Origin: Flaveria trinervia
Lineage: Eukaryota; Streptophyta; Magnoliopsida; Asterales; Asteraceae
DNA: 64,000 nucleotides
Reading direction: 5' to 3'
Assembly (NCBI GenBank): GCA_025506515.1
Contig: CM046457.1
Location: forward strand, 40,372,231-40,436,230
Made by a program: the position numbers and the translations under genes. Shown here piece by piece: positions 41,340-52,306 of the stretch. Under the pieces are notes generated by a model. That model saw nothing but the letters and a program-made list of their open reading frames with translations. It had not been told where the DNA came from and made no database searches. Numbering within the stretch: position 1 is the first letter of the stretch; the number at the start of each line of letters is the position of its first letter.

Positions 41340-41640
41340 TTCAACAGCCCTATTCGGGCGTATGGACACCCTTCAGTCGCATTGCCTCCGTGCGAATGAA
41401 CATCATGAGATGAACTAATACGGATGAACACCTATGCGAATGAACATCCAGTCGTGCGAATGGACAATGCGGATGAACACCTATGCGACTAGACCTTCAG
41501 TCGTGCGAATGGTCCTTCAGTCGCATGACCCCAATGCGACTGGCCCTCCAATCGTGCGAATGAACCCCAATCGCACCCTATTGGCCGTATGGCCTCCATT
41601 CGGCCTCCAGTCGGTCGCCTACCCTAACTGATGCAGAATG
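41340..41640. repeat. GTGCGAATG / CAGTCGCATG word cluster in element D LTR
   Basis: More than a dozen degenerate copies of words such as CAGTCGTGCGAATGGAC, ATGCGACTGG and CCTTCAGTCGCATG. The copy in the 5' LTR is at about 48175-48440. Very similar words fill the LTR and spacer of copia element E. Confidence 0.8.
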
Positions 41641-42172
41641 CAGTTCAACCCGACTGCAGCCGAGGGTTTTCGGCCTCCAAACTCATCTAAACCCATTTTA
41701 AGCCTAATCGACCATCCTAAACCTTAGGGATGCATACCATAACCTTATCAAGCAAAACCAAGCAAGAAATCAAGCTACAACGCATCATACATACACATAC
41801 ACATACACAAACGGGTCAACTTACACACATACGAAAACTCGATTTCAGATGTTTTCCAGCCCCAAATCATTTGAAAACAAGTAAAAGGGGTCCTAGAACT
41901 CACCTAAACGAGCACAACGACAAGAGCTTCGATTCGGCTTGCTTCACCAATTTTGGCGACCCGAACCGGCACTTTTCCTCTTTTTCTCTTCTTTCTCTCT
42001 CTCCCCTTTCTTTGGCTGATTGTGAGTGTGGGGGAGAGGGTGGGCTGCCCTCTCCCTTATATACTCCCCCTCACCCGACTTTCTTTCGTTGGCGAGTTTG
42101 GTCCCTCGACTTTGGACTTTATTTTCTTTTCTTTCTTCACCGGCTTCAAAATAATAATATTCGGGTGTTACA

Positions 42173-42186
42173 AGTCCACCCCCCTT
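42173..42186 (-). other. Element D polypurine tract
   Basis: The plus sequence AGTCCACCCCCCTT gives minus-strand AAGGGGGGTGGACT just before the 3' LTR. Confidence 0.85.
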
Positions 42187-42204
42187 AAATAGGTTTCCCC
42201 CGAA

Positions 42205-43320
42205 ACCTGTTATTCGTCGAACAAACGTGGATAATGCTGTCTCATTTCTTCCTCAGTCTCCCACGTTGACTCGGATCCCTTCCTGTGCTTCCACTGTACA
42301 CGCACAAGAGGAACCACTTTATTCCTTAGCCTTTTCTCCTTTCGGTCGATGATTGCCACTGGTTGCTCCACATAATTGAGCCGTTCATCTACTTCGATAT
42401 CTCCAATGGAACAATCATGTCTTCATCATTATACACTTTCTCAGATGAGATACATGGAATGTCGGGTGAATCCCACTTAACTCATCTGGCAACTCCAATC
42501 TATAGGCCACCTCCCCTACTCGAGCAATGATTCGGAAAGGGCCTATATATCTTGGGCTCAACTTGCCCCGCTTTCTGAATCTGATAATACCCTTCCAAGC
42601 GAGACCTTCAACATAACCCGGTCACCCACCTGGAACTCAATTGGCCTACGTCGCTTATCGGCATACGACTTCTGTCTATCTTTGGCTGCCTTCATGAAGG
42701 CTTTAATCTTTTCAAGCTTCTCTGTCGTAGCCTCGATTACCTCGACGCTCCCCAATTCCTTCTGACCAATATCACCCCAACAAACGGGTGTTCTGCATCT
42801 CCTACCGTATAGCATCTCATATGGTGGCATACCAATACTGGCATGATAGCTGTTGTTGTATGAGAATTCAGCTAACGGTAAGTGGTCATCCCAACTTCCA
42901 CCAAAATCGATCACACACGCCCGGAGCATGTCTTCCAGTGTCTGAATGGTCCTTTCTGACTGACCATCAGTCTGGGGATGATAAGCCGTGCTAATATGTA
43001 ACCTCGTCCCCATAGCGTCGTGGAATTTCTTCCAAAATTTAGATGTAAACCGAGTGTCACGATCAGACACAATAGACACCGGCACACCATGACGAGCTAC
43101 AATTTCCTTGATGAACAGATCAGCCAACCTCTCAGATGAATACGTCTCGCGGATCGGTAGAAAATGAGCGCTCTTCGTCAGACGATCAACTATCACCCAT
43201 ATGGCATCATACCCTTTCGGGTACGCGGCAGCTTCGTAATGAAGTCCATGGTGATGTGCTCCCATTTCCATTCTGGTATATCCAAAGGTTGTATCTTCCC
43301 ATACGGCTTTTGATGCTCTG
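42205..43320 (-). pseudogene. pol: Element D pol: integrase core and chromodomain-like C-terminus
   Basis: Piece 42558-43271 has all three catalytic residues in VIVDRLTKSAHF, VSIVSDRDTRFTSKFW and DGQSERTIQTLEDMLR, then PPYEMLYGRRCRTPVCWGD and GDRVMLKVS. A one-base loss at about 42599-42601 shifts the frame. The next frame gives FRKRGKLSPRYIGPFRII and TFHVSHLRKC. After more indels comes VAIIDRKEKRLRNKVVPLVR and VQWKHRKGSESTWETEEEMR, which resembles the chromodomain tail of Tekay/Del chromoviruses. It ends near 42205, close to the PPT. The chromodomain would target insertion to heterochromatin in an intact copy. Confidence 0.88.
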
Positions 43321-43560
43321 CCTTCACTGTAAGCAAGTAAGGCACTTACTCACATACTCCACCACGTCGCGCTTCATACCCGGCCACCAATAATCTTTCT
43401 TCATGTCATGGTACATTTTCGTGGCACCAGGATGAATGGAGTATCGAGTCTTGTGGGCTTCATCCATTATCTTCACCGTAGATCCCCAAAACGAGGAATC
43501 CCACACGACCGAATCGAGTTCTAACACCGAGTGTGTTTTCACCCAATTCCCCAACCAGAC
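43321..43560 (-). pseudogene. pol: Element D pol: integrase zinc-binding N-terminus
   Basis: Piece 43324-43554 reads EAHKTRYSIHPGATKMYHDM and KKDYWWPGMKRDVVEYVSKC followed by LTCLQ, the H2C2 integrase N-domain of gypsy elements. It overlaps the end of the RNase H frame and is followed by a frame change into the core. Confidence 0.9.
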
Positions 43561-44276
43561 CTCTCATTCTTTCCGAGTTAAGGTGATCTTCTTTCAATGC
43601 CTCATCTTGAAACTCCTTAACTTGCTTCATCACATCGGAGGTCATGATTAATTGATAAGCTTTCACCCGAATCGGTTCGGGCCTTTCCTTCCGGCTAAGG
43701 GCATCCGCCACCACATTAGCTTTGCCTGGATGGTAATGGATCTCGCAATCATAATCCTTTATAAGTTCCAACCATCTCCTCTGCCTCATGTTCAGATCCT
43801 TTTGCTCGAAGAAGTACTTCAAGCTCTTATGATCGGTGAATATGGTGCACTTCGTCCCGTAGAGATAGTGCCTCCAAATCTTTAGTGCAAAGACCACGGC
43901 TGCTAGCTCCAAGTCATGAGTAGGATAATTGACCTCATGAACTTTAACTGTCGAGATGCATAGGCTATAACCTTCCCTCTCTGCATTAACACACACCCCA
44001 ACCCTGAGTAGGAGCATCAGAATAAACCACCAGATCTTCGCTTCCATCGGGTAATGACAGAACAGGAGCTTGAGTCAGTCTTGCCTTCAGCTCTTCGAAC
44101 GCCTTCTCTTGAGCTTGACCCCATACAAACTTCACATCCTTTCGGGTCAACTTAGTTAGTGGAGAAGCAATCTTAGAGAAGTCTTGGATGAATCTTCTAT
44201 AGTAGCCCGCCAAGCCCAAGAAACTACGGATCTCGGATGGCGTCTTTGGTGACTTCCATTGCATAACCGCCTCCAC
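43460..44276 (-). pseudogene. pol: Element D pol: RNase H
   Basis: Pieces 43986-44276 (end of RT: SEIRSFLGLAGYYRRFIQDF, SKIASPLTKLTRKDVKFVWG, LPDGSEDLVVYSDA) and 43460-44047 (LAAVVFALKIWRHYLYGTKC, FTDHKSLKYFFEQKDLNMRQ, HPGKANVVADALSRKE). YSDA, ELAAV and FTDH supply the catalytic positions. A frameshift near 43990 separates them. Fragment G (59251-60032) is a decayed copy of this same region. Confidence 0.9.
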
Positions 44277-45071
44277 CTTCGCCGGTCCACCATAATCCCT
44301 CAGGATTCACCACATGACCCAAAAACTGAACTTCGCGCAACCAGAATGCGCACTTGGAGAATTTAGCATACAATTTCTCCCTTCTCAACGTCTCTAGAAC
44401 TTCCCGAATGTGACCGGCATGCTCAATCTCGCTCTTTGAATAAATCAGGATATCATCAATAAACACAATCACTGATTTATCCAACATAGGTCGACACACA
44501 CGGTTCATCAGATCCATAAAAGCAGCTGGCGCGTTGGTCAAACCAAAGGACATGACAAGAAACTCGTAATGACCATAGCGCGTACGGAAAGCTGTTTTAG
44601 GGATATCTTGCTCCTTCACCTTCAACTGATGATAACCAGATCGAAGATCTATCCTCGAGAACAACTGGCACCCTGAAGCTGATCGAACAAATCATCTATC
44701 CTCGGTAAGGGGTAGCGGTTCTTCACTGTCAACTTGTTCAGTTCGCGGTAGTCAATGCACATCCTCATACTACCATCCTTCTTCTTTACAAATAGGACCG
44801 GAGCACCCCAAGGAGAGATACTCGGTCTAATGAACCCCTTATCAAGCAGCTCTCGCAACTGCTCCATCAACTCTTTCATCTCGGTTGGAGCCAACCGATA
44901 TGGTGCCTTGGCAACAGGTTGGGCACCCGGTATCAGATCAATCTGAAATTCAATCTCTCTGTCAGGTGGCACTCCTGATAAGTCTTCTGGGAACACGTCT
45001 GGAAAGTCACACACAACCGGTACATCGGCTAGTTGTGGTGTTGGTGTGTCCACATCTTTTACATAGGCCAA
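44224..45071 (-). pseudogene. pol: Element D pol: reverse transcriptase
   Basis: Piece 44649-45071 has FPDVFPEDLSGVPPDREIEF, GFIRPSISPWGAPVLFVKKK and RMCIDYRELNKLTVKNRYPL. Piece 44224-44664 has FSRIDLRSGYHQLKVKEQDI, AFRTRYGHYEFLVMSFGLTN, and the active site VIVFIDDILIYSKSE. They overlap with a one-base frameshift near 44660. All RT active-site aspartates are retained. Confidence 0.92.
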
Positions 45072-45721
45072 GTAGCACTACATCCACGCCTCATACACTT
45101 TCCCGCCACCGCCATTGAGATCACCTTCGGGATTGTAGTAACCCGATCACCATAAACCGTTACCAAACTTCCGTCAGGCGCTGTCAACCGAACCATCTTC
45201 TTGCGACACACAATGTTCGCCTCGAAGTCCGCCAACCAATCCATCCCAAGAACCAAATCAAAACCACCCAAGGTCATCACAAACGGTCTAACAGGAAACT
45301 TATGACCCTCAAGTTCCACATCACAATTCTCTATCATCTCAGAAATCCTGGTAGACTTACCTATGGCAGTTTCTACATCAAAGGGCGCATCAACACGTCT
45401 ACTACTAACAGGCAGCTTAGCACAGAAAGCAGCAGAAATAAAACTCCTACTAGCACCCAAATCAAATAACACAGAAGCTAAAGTCTGGTTCACTAGAAAC
45501 GTACCGGACACAACGTCAGGGTCCGTCCTAGCCTCCTCCTGTGTCATGGTGAACGCTCTGGCGCTCGCCCTCGGCCCATCACTTCCCGTCTTCTTCACCC
45601 CTGAACCCTCAGTCCTCGACTTCTTACAATCTCTGCTCATATGACCAGTTTCCCCACAGTTAAAACATTTGCCCGACAGCAATCCTTCGCCATATGCCCT
45701 GTCTTCCCACACTTGAAGCAC
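45059..45721 (-). pseudogene. pol: Element D: last gag zinc knuckle and protease (active site altered)
   Basis: The 220-codon stretch starts in gag with GKCFNCGETGHMSRDCKKSR (CCHC). A Lys/Ser/Gly linker leads to the protease LASVLFDLGASRSFISAAFC. The invariant DSG is DLG (Asp at 45461-45463, Leu codon at 45458-45460), a TCG to TTG-type change. The C-terminal protease words FDLVLGMDWLADFEANIVC are normal. Protease activity is not expected from this copy. Confidence 0.9.
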
Positions 45722-46801
45722 AAGTTTGACCCAAACCTACATTCCCCGCTGTGCTCCCTTCCACACTTGCCACACCTTTTCGACCCCGCACTTGATGTGA
45801 CCACACGGCGTTCATCCACCCGTGCCTTTTTGTTACCCATCGGGGCATCACCCCGACCGAACCGTTTCCCGTTCCAGTTCCGATCACCACCACCCTTCTA
45901 CTCGCTTCAGTCACCACCACCTCCCGCTCGTCATACAGCCTCCCTGCCAAATCAACTGCCGACCTAAACGTGCTTGGCCGGGCGGCGATCATATGCCGGC
46001 GAACATCCACCGGTAACCCTGAATATACCTCTTGATTTTCCGAGACAGAGGCGTCACCTGATCAGGCACAAGCCGTGCCATTTCATTAAACTTGGTGGTA
46101 TACTGCTGGTGTGTCATGGTTCCAGCCTCCAACTGTAAAAAACTCCCTTTCCAACTTATCCATTTCCCGATGAGGACAAAATTCCTCAATCACCAACCTT
46201 CTCAGCTCAGGCCATTTCATTTTCCCAATGGCCCTACTACCCTCAGCTTGGACAATGTTGTCCCACCAGCACAGAGCTGAATCCACAAATGGGTAGCAAA
46301 CTTCACCTTTTGGTCCTCTCGGCACTCGCTGATATCGAGAACAGCTTCCATTTCCCTCACCCACCGGTGAGGCTGCAGCGGTGCCGTTTCCATCAAAAGT
46401 AGGGGGCTTGCATCTCATAAAAGCCCCATAATTACATCCTCGTGCCGTCTCCGGCGCAGGCTCTTCTTCTTCCTCTTCATCATCAGATAGAACCGTTTGG
46501 CTCTGGTTGTTCCCGTTCTCCAGAGGATCTGTTTCTTTCTTTTTTCTTTCCCCTTCTCGTACAGCCTTAATAACTTCAGTCACCACAGACGGTAAGATTG
46601 TCTGCATGACCTGATGGACTTCTTCTACAACAGCCTCCTTTACTGAGGCTCTCAGATTGGCGCTTTCGTCGCCACCCTCCGGATGAGGGGTCTCTGGTTC
46701 TTCATGAACCACCCTCTCAACTCTGGGTCTCCCTCTCTTGGTCGCGGTTCAACACCGTGACCTCCACCCCTAGAAGCTTTCGAAGATCTACCTCCGGCCA
46801 T
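45637..46801 (-). pseudogene. gag: Element D gag
   Basis: The probable start is ATG 46801 (MAGGRSSKASRGGG), with a frameshift near 46690. Piece 46086-46712 has an acidic run (DDEEEEEEPAPE), the capsid entry words MRCKPPTFDGNG, CWWDNIVQ and WPELRRLVIEEFCPHREMD. Piece 45989-46189 has MTHQQYTTKFNEMARLVPDQ, and piece 45660-46010 has MDVRRHMIAARPSTFRSAVD. Piece 45637-45840 has two zinc motifs, CGKCGREHSGEC and CFKCGKTGHMAKDC. Several one-base indels break it. Capsid words fit chromovirus gag. Confidence 0.88.
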
Positions 46802-47134
46802 CACACGCACACTGAAAGATTCAAACACCAACACAGTCATTCAAGGAAACAACTCAGTTTATGTCAAGTATAGTAAGTCCCTAATTACAGTGGCCAGTTG
46901 TGATTAGCCACTTACTTTACTCTTCATACCCCAAGTATTACCTGTCCTGACTACATCAGTATTTAAATCTACATACAACACATAACACATACCATGCGCA
47001 CATAAAACCGGTTAACTTTACGAAAATACCTGATGGCACGCAGCTACTCAGTTTGGCATCCCATTCCCATTCCGTCCCATTCTCAGTTTAAGATTAGGTT
47101 TATTTTGAAAATTTACCCATTTCACTTAAACTTT
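46802..47134 (-). other. Element D 5' leader
   Basis: About 330 bp between the PBS and the gag ATG. It is noncoding and AT-rich with no motif I recognise. Confidence 0.6.
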
Positions 47135-47147
47135 GGCTCTGATACCA
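47135..47147 (-). other. Element D primer-binding site (initiator tRNA-Met)
   Basis: The plus sequence GGCTCTGATACCA is the complement of TGGTATCAGAGCC, three bases from the LTR edge at 47151. Confidence 0.9.
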
Positions 47148-47150
47148 ACT

Positions 47151-49005
47151 TGTAAGGCCCCGTTCCCGGGACGCTTACAGCTGGGTTCTCATCGCACATA
47201 AAACATATAATTACATTTGTATTTAATAAATCGCAGCGGAAAACTAAAACAAACTTTCATTTCCATGTAAATGTTTTGCAAGTTAATACAACATTCATTA
47301 CAAAATATCTTGTTCGCATTACAATGCAAAAACATTAATCAAAAGAATGCCATCCCCAAAAGAGCTGTAGTAGTCGCCCGTGCCATCCTCAGCAACATTA
47401 CCTGCCAACTGGAAACACATCAAAGTCAGCGTTGCTGAGTGAGTTCTAGTTTTATAAATAAAACATACTTTACTTTCATATAAAACCGTTCGTTACTTTT
47501 ACATGATCACACATCGTACGTACACATAGATAATATCATTATCTTCTTCTTCATTCGTTCATTCGTTCTTCATTACCTTACTTGCGCATCGGACATCATC
47601 CATACCAATACCATTGCTACACCCGGTTAGTCGTAGCTACCGGGCCGAAGTCAACAAATGAACAGCTAAACGTATGCCACGGTACTAGGAGTAACCATCA
47701 GTCTTAGCTACTGGGCCGAAGTCAACAAATGAACAGCTAAACGTATGCCACAGTACTAGGGTGAGCGGTAGAGGTTCTACATTCAGGGTCAATCACCAAG
47801 AAGGACCCGTTATCCGATGTGTGCAAGACGTTTCATTCGTTCATTAATACATGCATTCATTCATTATGTTCATTTTTCTTTATCTTTCACTTTACGTTAC
47901 ATAATACTTCGTTCATTCATCATAATAGTAAAGCCATAGGAAAGATATTATACATCACACTAAGGAACATTAACATGCATCAACATCACATCATACAGGG
48001 CAACATCATACATACACAACTGCAACATCATCACCCTCATCATGCCCAACATGCTTTCTAAGACCTCGATCGTCATCTTAAAACTCTTATGGAACCTTTA
48101 CATCAAAACTTACATCTGCACTTTCCCCCGAAAGTCAGAAGTCAATCTACACCTTCCTCGGTTCAACAGCCCTATTCGGGCGTATGGACACCCTTCAGTC
48201 GCATTGCCTCCATGCGACTGAACATCATGCGAATGAACTAATACGGATGAACACCTATGCGAATGAACATCCAGTCGTGCGAATGGACAATGCGGATGAA
48301 CATCTATGCGACTGGACCTTCAGTCGTGCGATGACCTTCAGTCGCATGACCCCATGCGACTGGCCCTCCATCGTGCGAATGAACCCCAATCGCACCCTAA
48401 TCGGCCGTATGGCCTCCATTCGGCCTCCAGTCGGTCGCCTAGCCCTAACTGATGCAGAATGCAGTTCAACCCGACTGCAGCCGAGGGTTTTCGGCCTCCA
48501 AACTCATCTAAACCATTTTAAGCCTAAATCGACCATCCTAAACCTTAGGGATGCATACCATAACCTTATTCAAGCACAACCAAGCAAGAAATCAAGCCAC
48601 AAACGCATCATACATACACATACACATACACAAACGGTCAAACTTACAACATCGAAAACTCAATTTCAGATGTTTTCCAGCCCCAAATCATTTGAAAACA
48701 AGTAAAAGGGGTCCTAGAACTCACCTAAACGAGCACAATGACAAGAGCTTCGATTCGGCTTGCTTCACGACAATTTTGGCGACCCGAACCAACCCGAACC
48801 ACACTTTTCCTCTTTTTCTCTTCTTTCTCTCTTCTCCCCTTTCTTGGCTGATTTGTGAGTGTGGGGGAGAGGGTAAGGGCTGCCCTCTCCCTATATACTC
48901 CCCCTCACCCGACTTTCTTTCGTGGCGAGTTTGGTCCCTCGACTTTGGACTTTATTTTCTTTTCTTTCTTCACCGGCTTCAAAATAATAATATTCGGGTG
49001 TTACA
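47151..49005 (-). repeat. Element D 5' LTR
   Basis: TGTAAGGCCCCG to GGTGTTACA, 1,855 bp, partner of 40332-42172. The two differ by many one-base indels as well as substitutions. It contains the tandem pair at 47627-47765, GTGCGAATG words (48175-48440) and minus-strand TATATAGGG at about 48890. Confidence 0.94.
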
Positions 49006-49009
49006 TGAT
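49006..49009. repeat. Target site duplication of element D, right copy (TGAT)
   Basis: This is the right-hand partner of 40328-40331. Confidence 0.8.
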
Positions 49010-51123
49010 TCATGAGTATTTAATTCTCTGTAGTGGTGTTGTGTATTAGATAGGCATAGGTTCTGAGTTAAACTAACCCTGCTTTTTGTTTATCTTTCCT
49101 TCACTGATTAGTTTTTCTACTATCATTGTTGAACTCTTTACTTTTTCCAGTTCAACTTGAGTAGCAGCATGTGCTATTTTCTTTTGTTCAAATTCTTGGT
49201 CATCTCTTCTAGTTGTTTTGTAACAATTTCTAATTCTTTGATTGTTTTGTTCCATGAAGTTTGAAAGAATAATCTTTTGGATCTGCAGTTTTATGAATCA
49301 GATTTAAGTGGTTATGCATAGATTCTCCTTGTTTTTAGCTTTTCATTGATTTTGAATGAATAGTTTCTTCTTTAGTGTTAAACATGTTCATAGCATGATT
49401 TTGGTGCCAAGCTTTTCTCTTACTTCTGATGGTATTTCAGGAAATTTTGGAACTGTGGTTTTAGGTCTTGAAGTAGAAGAGTTAACCTTGGTTGATGAGA
49501 CTGAGCCATTAGAGCTACTTCCTCTGTATCCTCTTTAGGATCAGACTTGTCACTCCAATCATAGTCATCTTCCTCTTCATCACTTCCACTTTTGGGTCAT
49601 TGTTTTCTGACCAATCTTCTTCTTGAATTTCCGCAATAAGAGATAAATTGATGTTAATTCATTGTAAATTGATCTGCATATGCACTCCAATCATATCCAT
49701 CTTTTATGCTGACTAATAGTGCTTTCTTTGTTTCATCAGATGATTGGTTTCATCTTTAAGCTCTGGCATCGGAAGACATTGATAAGGCTTTTGAAAAGTC
49801 TTCTGAGCTTGTTGAAACCTTTGATTATATGAGCTTGATTGAGCACTTCCTCCATTATCCTTGGAGCTTGGTATTCTCTTGAGAAGTGTCCATAACTGTT
49901 GCAGTTAAAACATCTAGCTTTTGACTTGTCAAATCCAACAGTCTTGTTTGCACTAGGCTTGTATTTCTTGTTGACATAAGAATATTTTTGAGTCCTATAG
50001 GAAATCATCACCATCTGCCAGTTCAGGTCCATCTCTTCAACATCTTCAGGATCCATCTCAAATAAATCCTGCAAAACAAAATCTAGTTGAGTTAAATGGC
50101 TACCTTGATATGCTTGAAAGCTGGCCAAAACGCAATGAATGCAGTTTTGGACTCTTATCCTCTAATAGGATGTTAATCACATCTTTAACTTTGCTAGATT
50201 TAGCAGAGTTAGATGATGAGAAGTCTCTTTCTGAATTTTGATGATTGTGACTGTGGTTTAGGAGGAGATTGAGAATGAGACTGAGTTGTATATGCAGGTG
50301 CACTGATAAATGATGAATAGTGAAAAATCCTGCTCCAACAAACAAATCCCCTCTTCTTTAGGACTTTTCTCACTCTTTGCCATGAATGCATTCTCTATAG
50401 TGGTTGCAGGAGAAGCAACAAACTGATATTGAGACATTGATGCTGCTCTATCATTGTTCCTTGAGCTTTCATCAATCTCCACTAATTCTATTTTTGCAAT
50501 AAGAAGATCTAGATCCATTGGAAACTTCTCAGTATGCTTAGTAGAGTTACAGTTTGTTTCCATGATGATGGTAAAGCATTGAGTAGTCTGAGATTTAAAT
50601 CTTCAAGATCAGGTTTGATACCAGTTGTTGACATCTCAGTTATGAGTTGAACAAATCTGTTCATCATCTGATTTATTTTCTCTCCAGAAAAATGTTGAAA
50701 CAATTCTAATTGTCTTTTCAGCTTTTGTTTCTTTAGATTTTGAATCTCCTTACCTCCTTCACAAATGATCTTCAATGCTTTATATAGTGTATATCCAGTT
50801 TGATATGCATCAAGCCTTGTAAGAACTTCCAAATGTAGTCCTTTACACATCAATGAATAGGCTTTAATATCATTCTTAACTCTTTTCAGATCATCTCCTT
50901 GAAGATCATCTTCTCGATAAGGTTCTGGAGATCCTTTAGTATACACAAATCCTCTGTCTGGTCCATCAGTTATTATAGGAATGTATGGTCCTTTTTATAT
51001 AGATTTTCAGGAGATCAGTGTCAATGGAATTAAAATGTTGTTTTAGTCTAAGAGACCAATTTTTGAAATCAGCTCTATTTTAAGTTTTGGAAATCTGTTT
51101 TCAGAATCTTCTGATTTTACCAT
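49010..51123 (-). pseudogene. gag: Element C gag, N-terminal part
   Basis: ATG at about 51123 (MVKSEDSENRFPKLK, then a frameshift). Piece 50509-50946 has YREDDLQGDDLKRVKNDIKA and QKLKRQLELFQHFSGEKINQ (capsid). Piece 50258-50563 has EKFPMDLDLLIAKIELVEID. Piece 49736-50128 has FDKSKARCFNCNSYGHFSRE, a zinc knuckle whose last Cys is Tyr. Piece 49073-49255 is a coiled-coil-like basic segment that runs into element D. H' (62089-64000) is a close copy in plus orientation. Confidence 0.86.
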
Positions 51124-51974
51124 TCTTATATTTGTTGTTTTCTTATATTTTGAATTTTTTTTGAAAAAAACTTGGAAAAGTTTTCAAAGAATTTTCTTTA
51201 AAAAAATCTAAGTATCAAGGTTGAAACGTCTGAATAGTATTCAAACGCCTCAACAGTTGATGCGTCTAAGTTGAGAGTTGTCTAAGGGAATGCCTTAGAA
51301 AATTTTCCAAAACGTCTAAGTATTAATGCATCTGGAAGGTTTCAAGCACCTAAACAGTTGTCAAAGCCTGAATAGTTGTCAAACGCCTAAACAGTTGTCA
51401 AGCGTCTAAATAGTTGTCAAAGCCTAACAGTTATCAAGCGCCTAACAATTATCAACTCAATAAAGGTGATACGTCTGAAATTTTTCTCTTCACAGTACTC
51501 AAACGACTGACTAAACACGTCTACACAGTGTTAATGCGACTAACACTTAGACAAATTTTCAGTCAATCTCAGCTCATGCGACACATTCATCATCTTCAAA
51601 TGAATGTAACAAACTCAAATCTTCTGAATTCTTCAAATGTTGATGAATTCGATTGAAACTTTTCAATTAGACTAGTTTTATGCCGATAACATTCTTCTTA
51701 ATATCAATTTATTCAATTTCAACAACAAATCCCTCAATTTTGAGATTTTTAGTTCGAAACTTCAAACCTTTTTCGAACAACAAATTCAACAAATTGACTT
51801 GAATTTGATGAATTGATCTGCTAATTGTGATTCAAATCATGTTTCTGATGATAAAACACAACTGAAATTCACAAATTTTCAATTGAATTGTATCTCAATC
51901 ACAGATTCAGTGAGATTTTGAGGTTTCAAGTTCGATGAATTAAAAAGAAAAGCAATCACTAACAGTTACCAACA
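51124..51974 (-). other. Element C 5' leader with AACGCCT/AACAGTTGTC words
   Basis: About 850 bp between the PBS and gag. From 51215 to 51560 words such as AACGCCTAAACAGTTGTCAA and AACGTCTGAATAGT recur about ten times. These are the complement-like relatives of the GACGC words in the spacer (33620-34045). The remainder is AT-rich and noncoding. Confidence 0.7.
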
Positions 51975-51986
51975 GCTCTGATACCA
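51975..51986 (-). other. Element C primer-binding site (initiator tRNA-Met)
   Basis: The plus sequence GCTCTGATACCA is an exact complement of TGGTATCAGAGC, two bases from the LTR edge at 51989. Confidence 0.92.
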
Positions 51987-51988
51987 TT

Positions 51989-52301
51989 TGATAGGATAAA
52001 ATGAATCAATATGTGATGATTTTTGAACACAATTCAATGAAATTCACACAAAGTAATCAACTCAAAACAATATATCAATAAACTTCAAGTTTTCATAATA
52101 TCAAGCTAAGACAATTACAAGTATGAAAAGCAGATTCGAATATCTTGTGTATTCTTTTCTATCTACCTACAAATCTAAGCTATTTATACTGAAAACAAAA
52201 AGTAAAGGAACTAACAAATTACACAAATAGTCCATATACTATTACAAACTATCAAAAGACAAATAAAGACAACATGTTAATCTTTCTTAGAGCACTTAAC
52301 A
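51989..52301 (-). repeat. Element C 5' LTR
   Basis: TGATAGGATAAAATG to CACTTAACA, 313 bp. The minus strand has TATAAATAG near 52183-52191. It pairs with 29090-29403. Confidence 0.95.
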
Positions 52302-52306
52302 AAGTT
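52302..52306. repeat. Target site duplication of element C, right copy (AAGTT)
   Basis: This is the right-hand partner of 29085-29089. Confidence 0.95.

Larger units (their letters stand above)
40332..42172 (-). repeat. Element D 3' LTR
   Basis: TGTAAGGCCCCG to GGTGTTACA in plus orientation. The minus-strand core promoter TATATAAGGG is at about 42054-42063, only about 110 bp from the LTR start, so U3 is short and R/U5 very long. It carries a two-unit tandem repeat (40811-40945) and a block of GTGCGAATG words (41340-41640). Open frames in it (for example 41730-42188) are chance. Confidence 0.94.
40332..49005 (-). mobile_element. Element D: full-length Ty3/gypsy chromovirus nested in the gag of element C
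   Basis: LTRs of 1,841 and 1,855 bp (40332-42172, 47151-49005) have TG...CA ends, with minus-strand start TGTAACACCCGAATA. The PBS matches initiator tRNA-Met and the PPT AAGGGGGGTGG abuts the 3' LTR. Minus-strand order is gag, protease, RT, RNase H, integrase, chromodomain-like tail. RT before integrase defines Ty3/gypsy. The tail and overall protein words fit the Tekay/Del chromovirus group (recalled, not searched). Single-base indels break every gene, and the protease active site is mutated. Confidence 0.95.
29090..52301 (-). mobile_element. Element C: full-length large copia element with short LTRs and a long ORF3, interrupted by gypsy element D
   Basis: Two LTRs of 314 and 313 bp (29090-29403, 51989-52301) differ by about nine substitutions and one 1-base indel by eye, near 3 percent. 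The duplication is AAGTT and the PBS (51975-51986) is exact for initiator tRNA-Met. Minus-strand order is leader, gag, protease, integrase, RT, RNase H, spacer of about 1.9 kb, ORF3, PPT, LTR. Without D it is about 14.5 kb, very long for copia with such short LTRs. Its gag is split by element D. Elements H and H' are related copies. Confidence 0.95.

Noticed and set aside
41730..42192. Open frames of 80-150 codons in the element D LTRs (also 47819-48061, 48184-49049)
   Set aside because: They lie within LTR DNA on the strand opposite to the element, are broken differently in the two LTRs, and have no recognisable domain.
42558..43271. Element D integrase as an intact domesticated gene
   Set aside because: The core is open, but the frame is lost at both ends by one-base indels and the copy lies between two matching LTRs.
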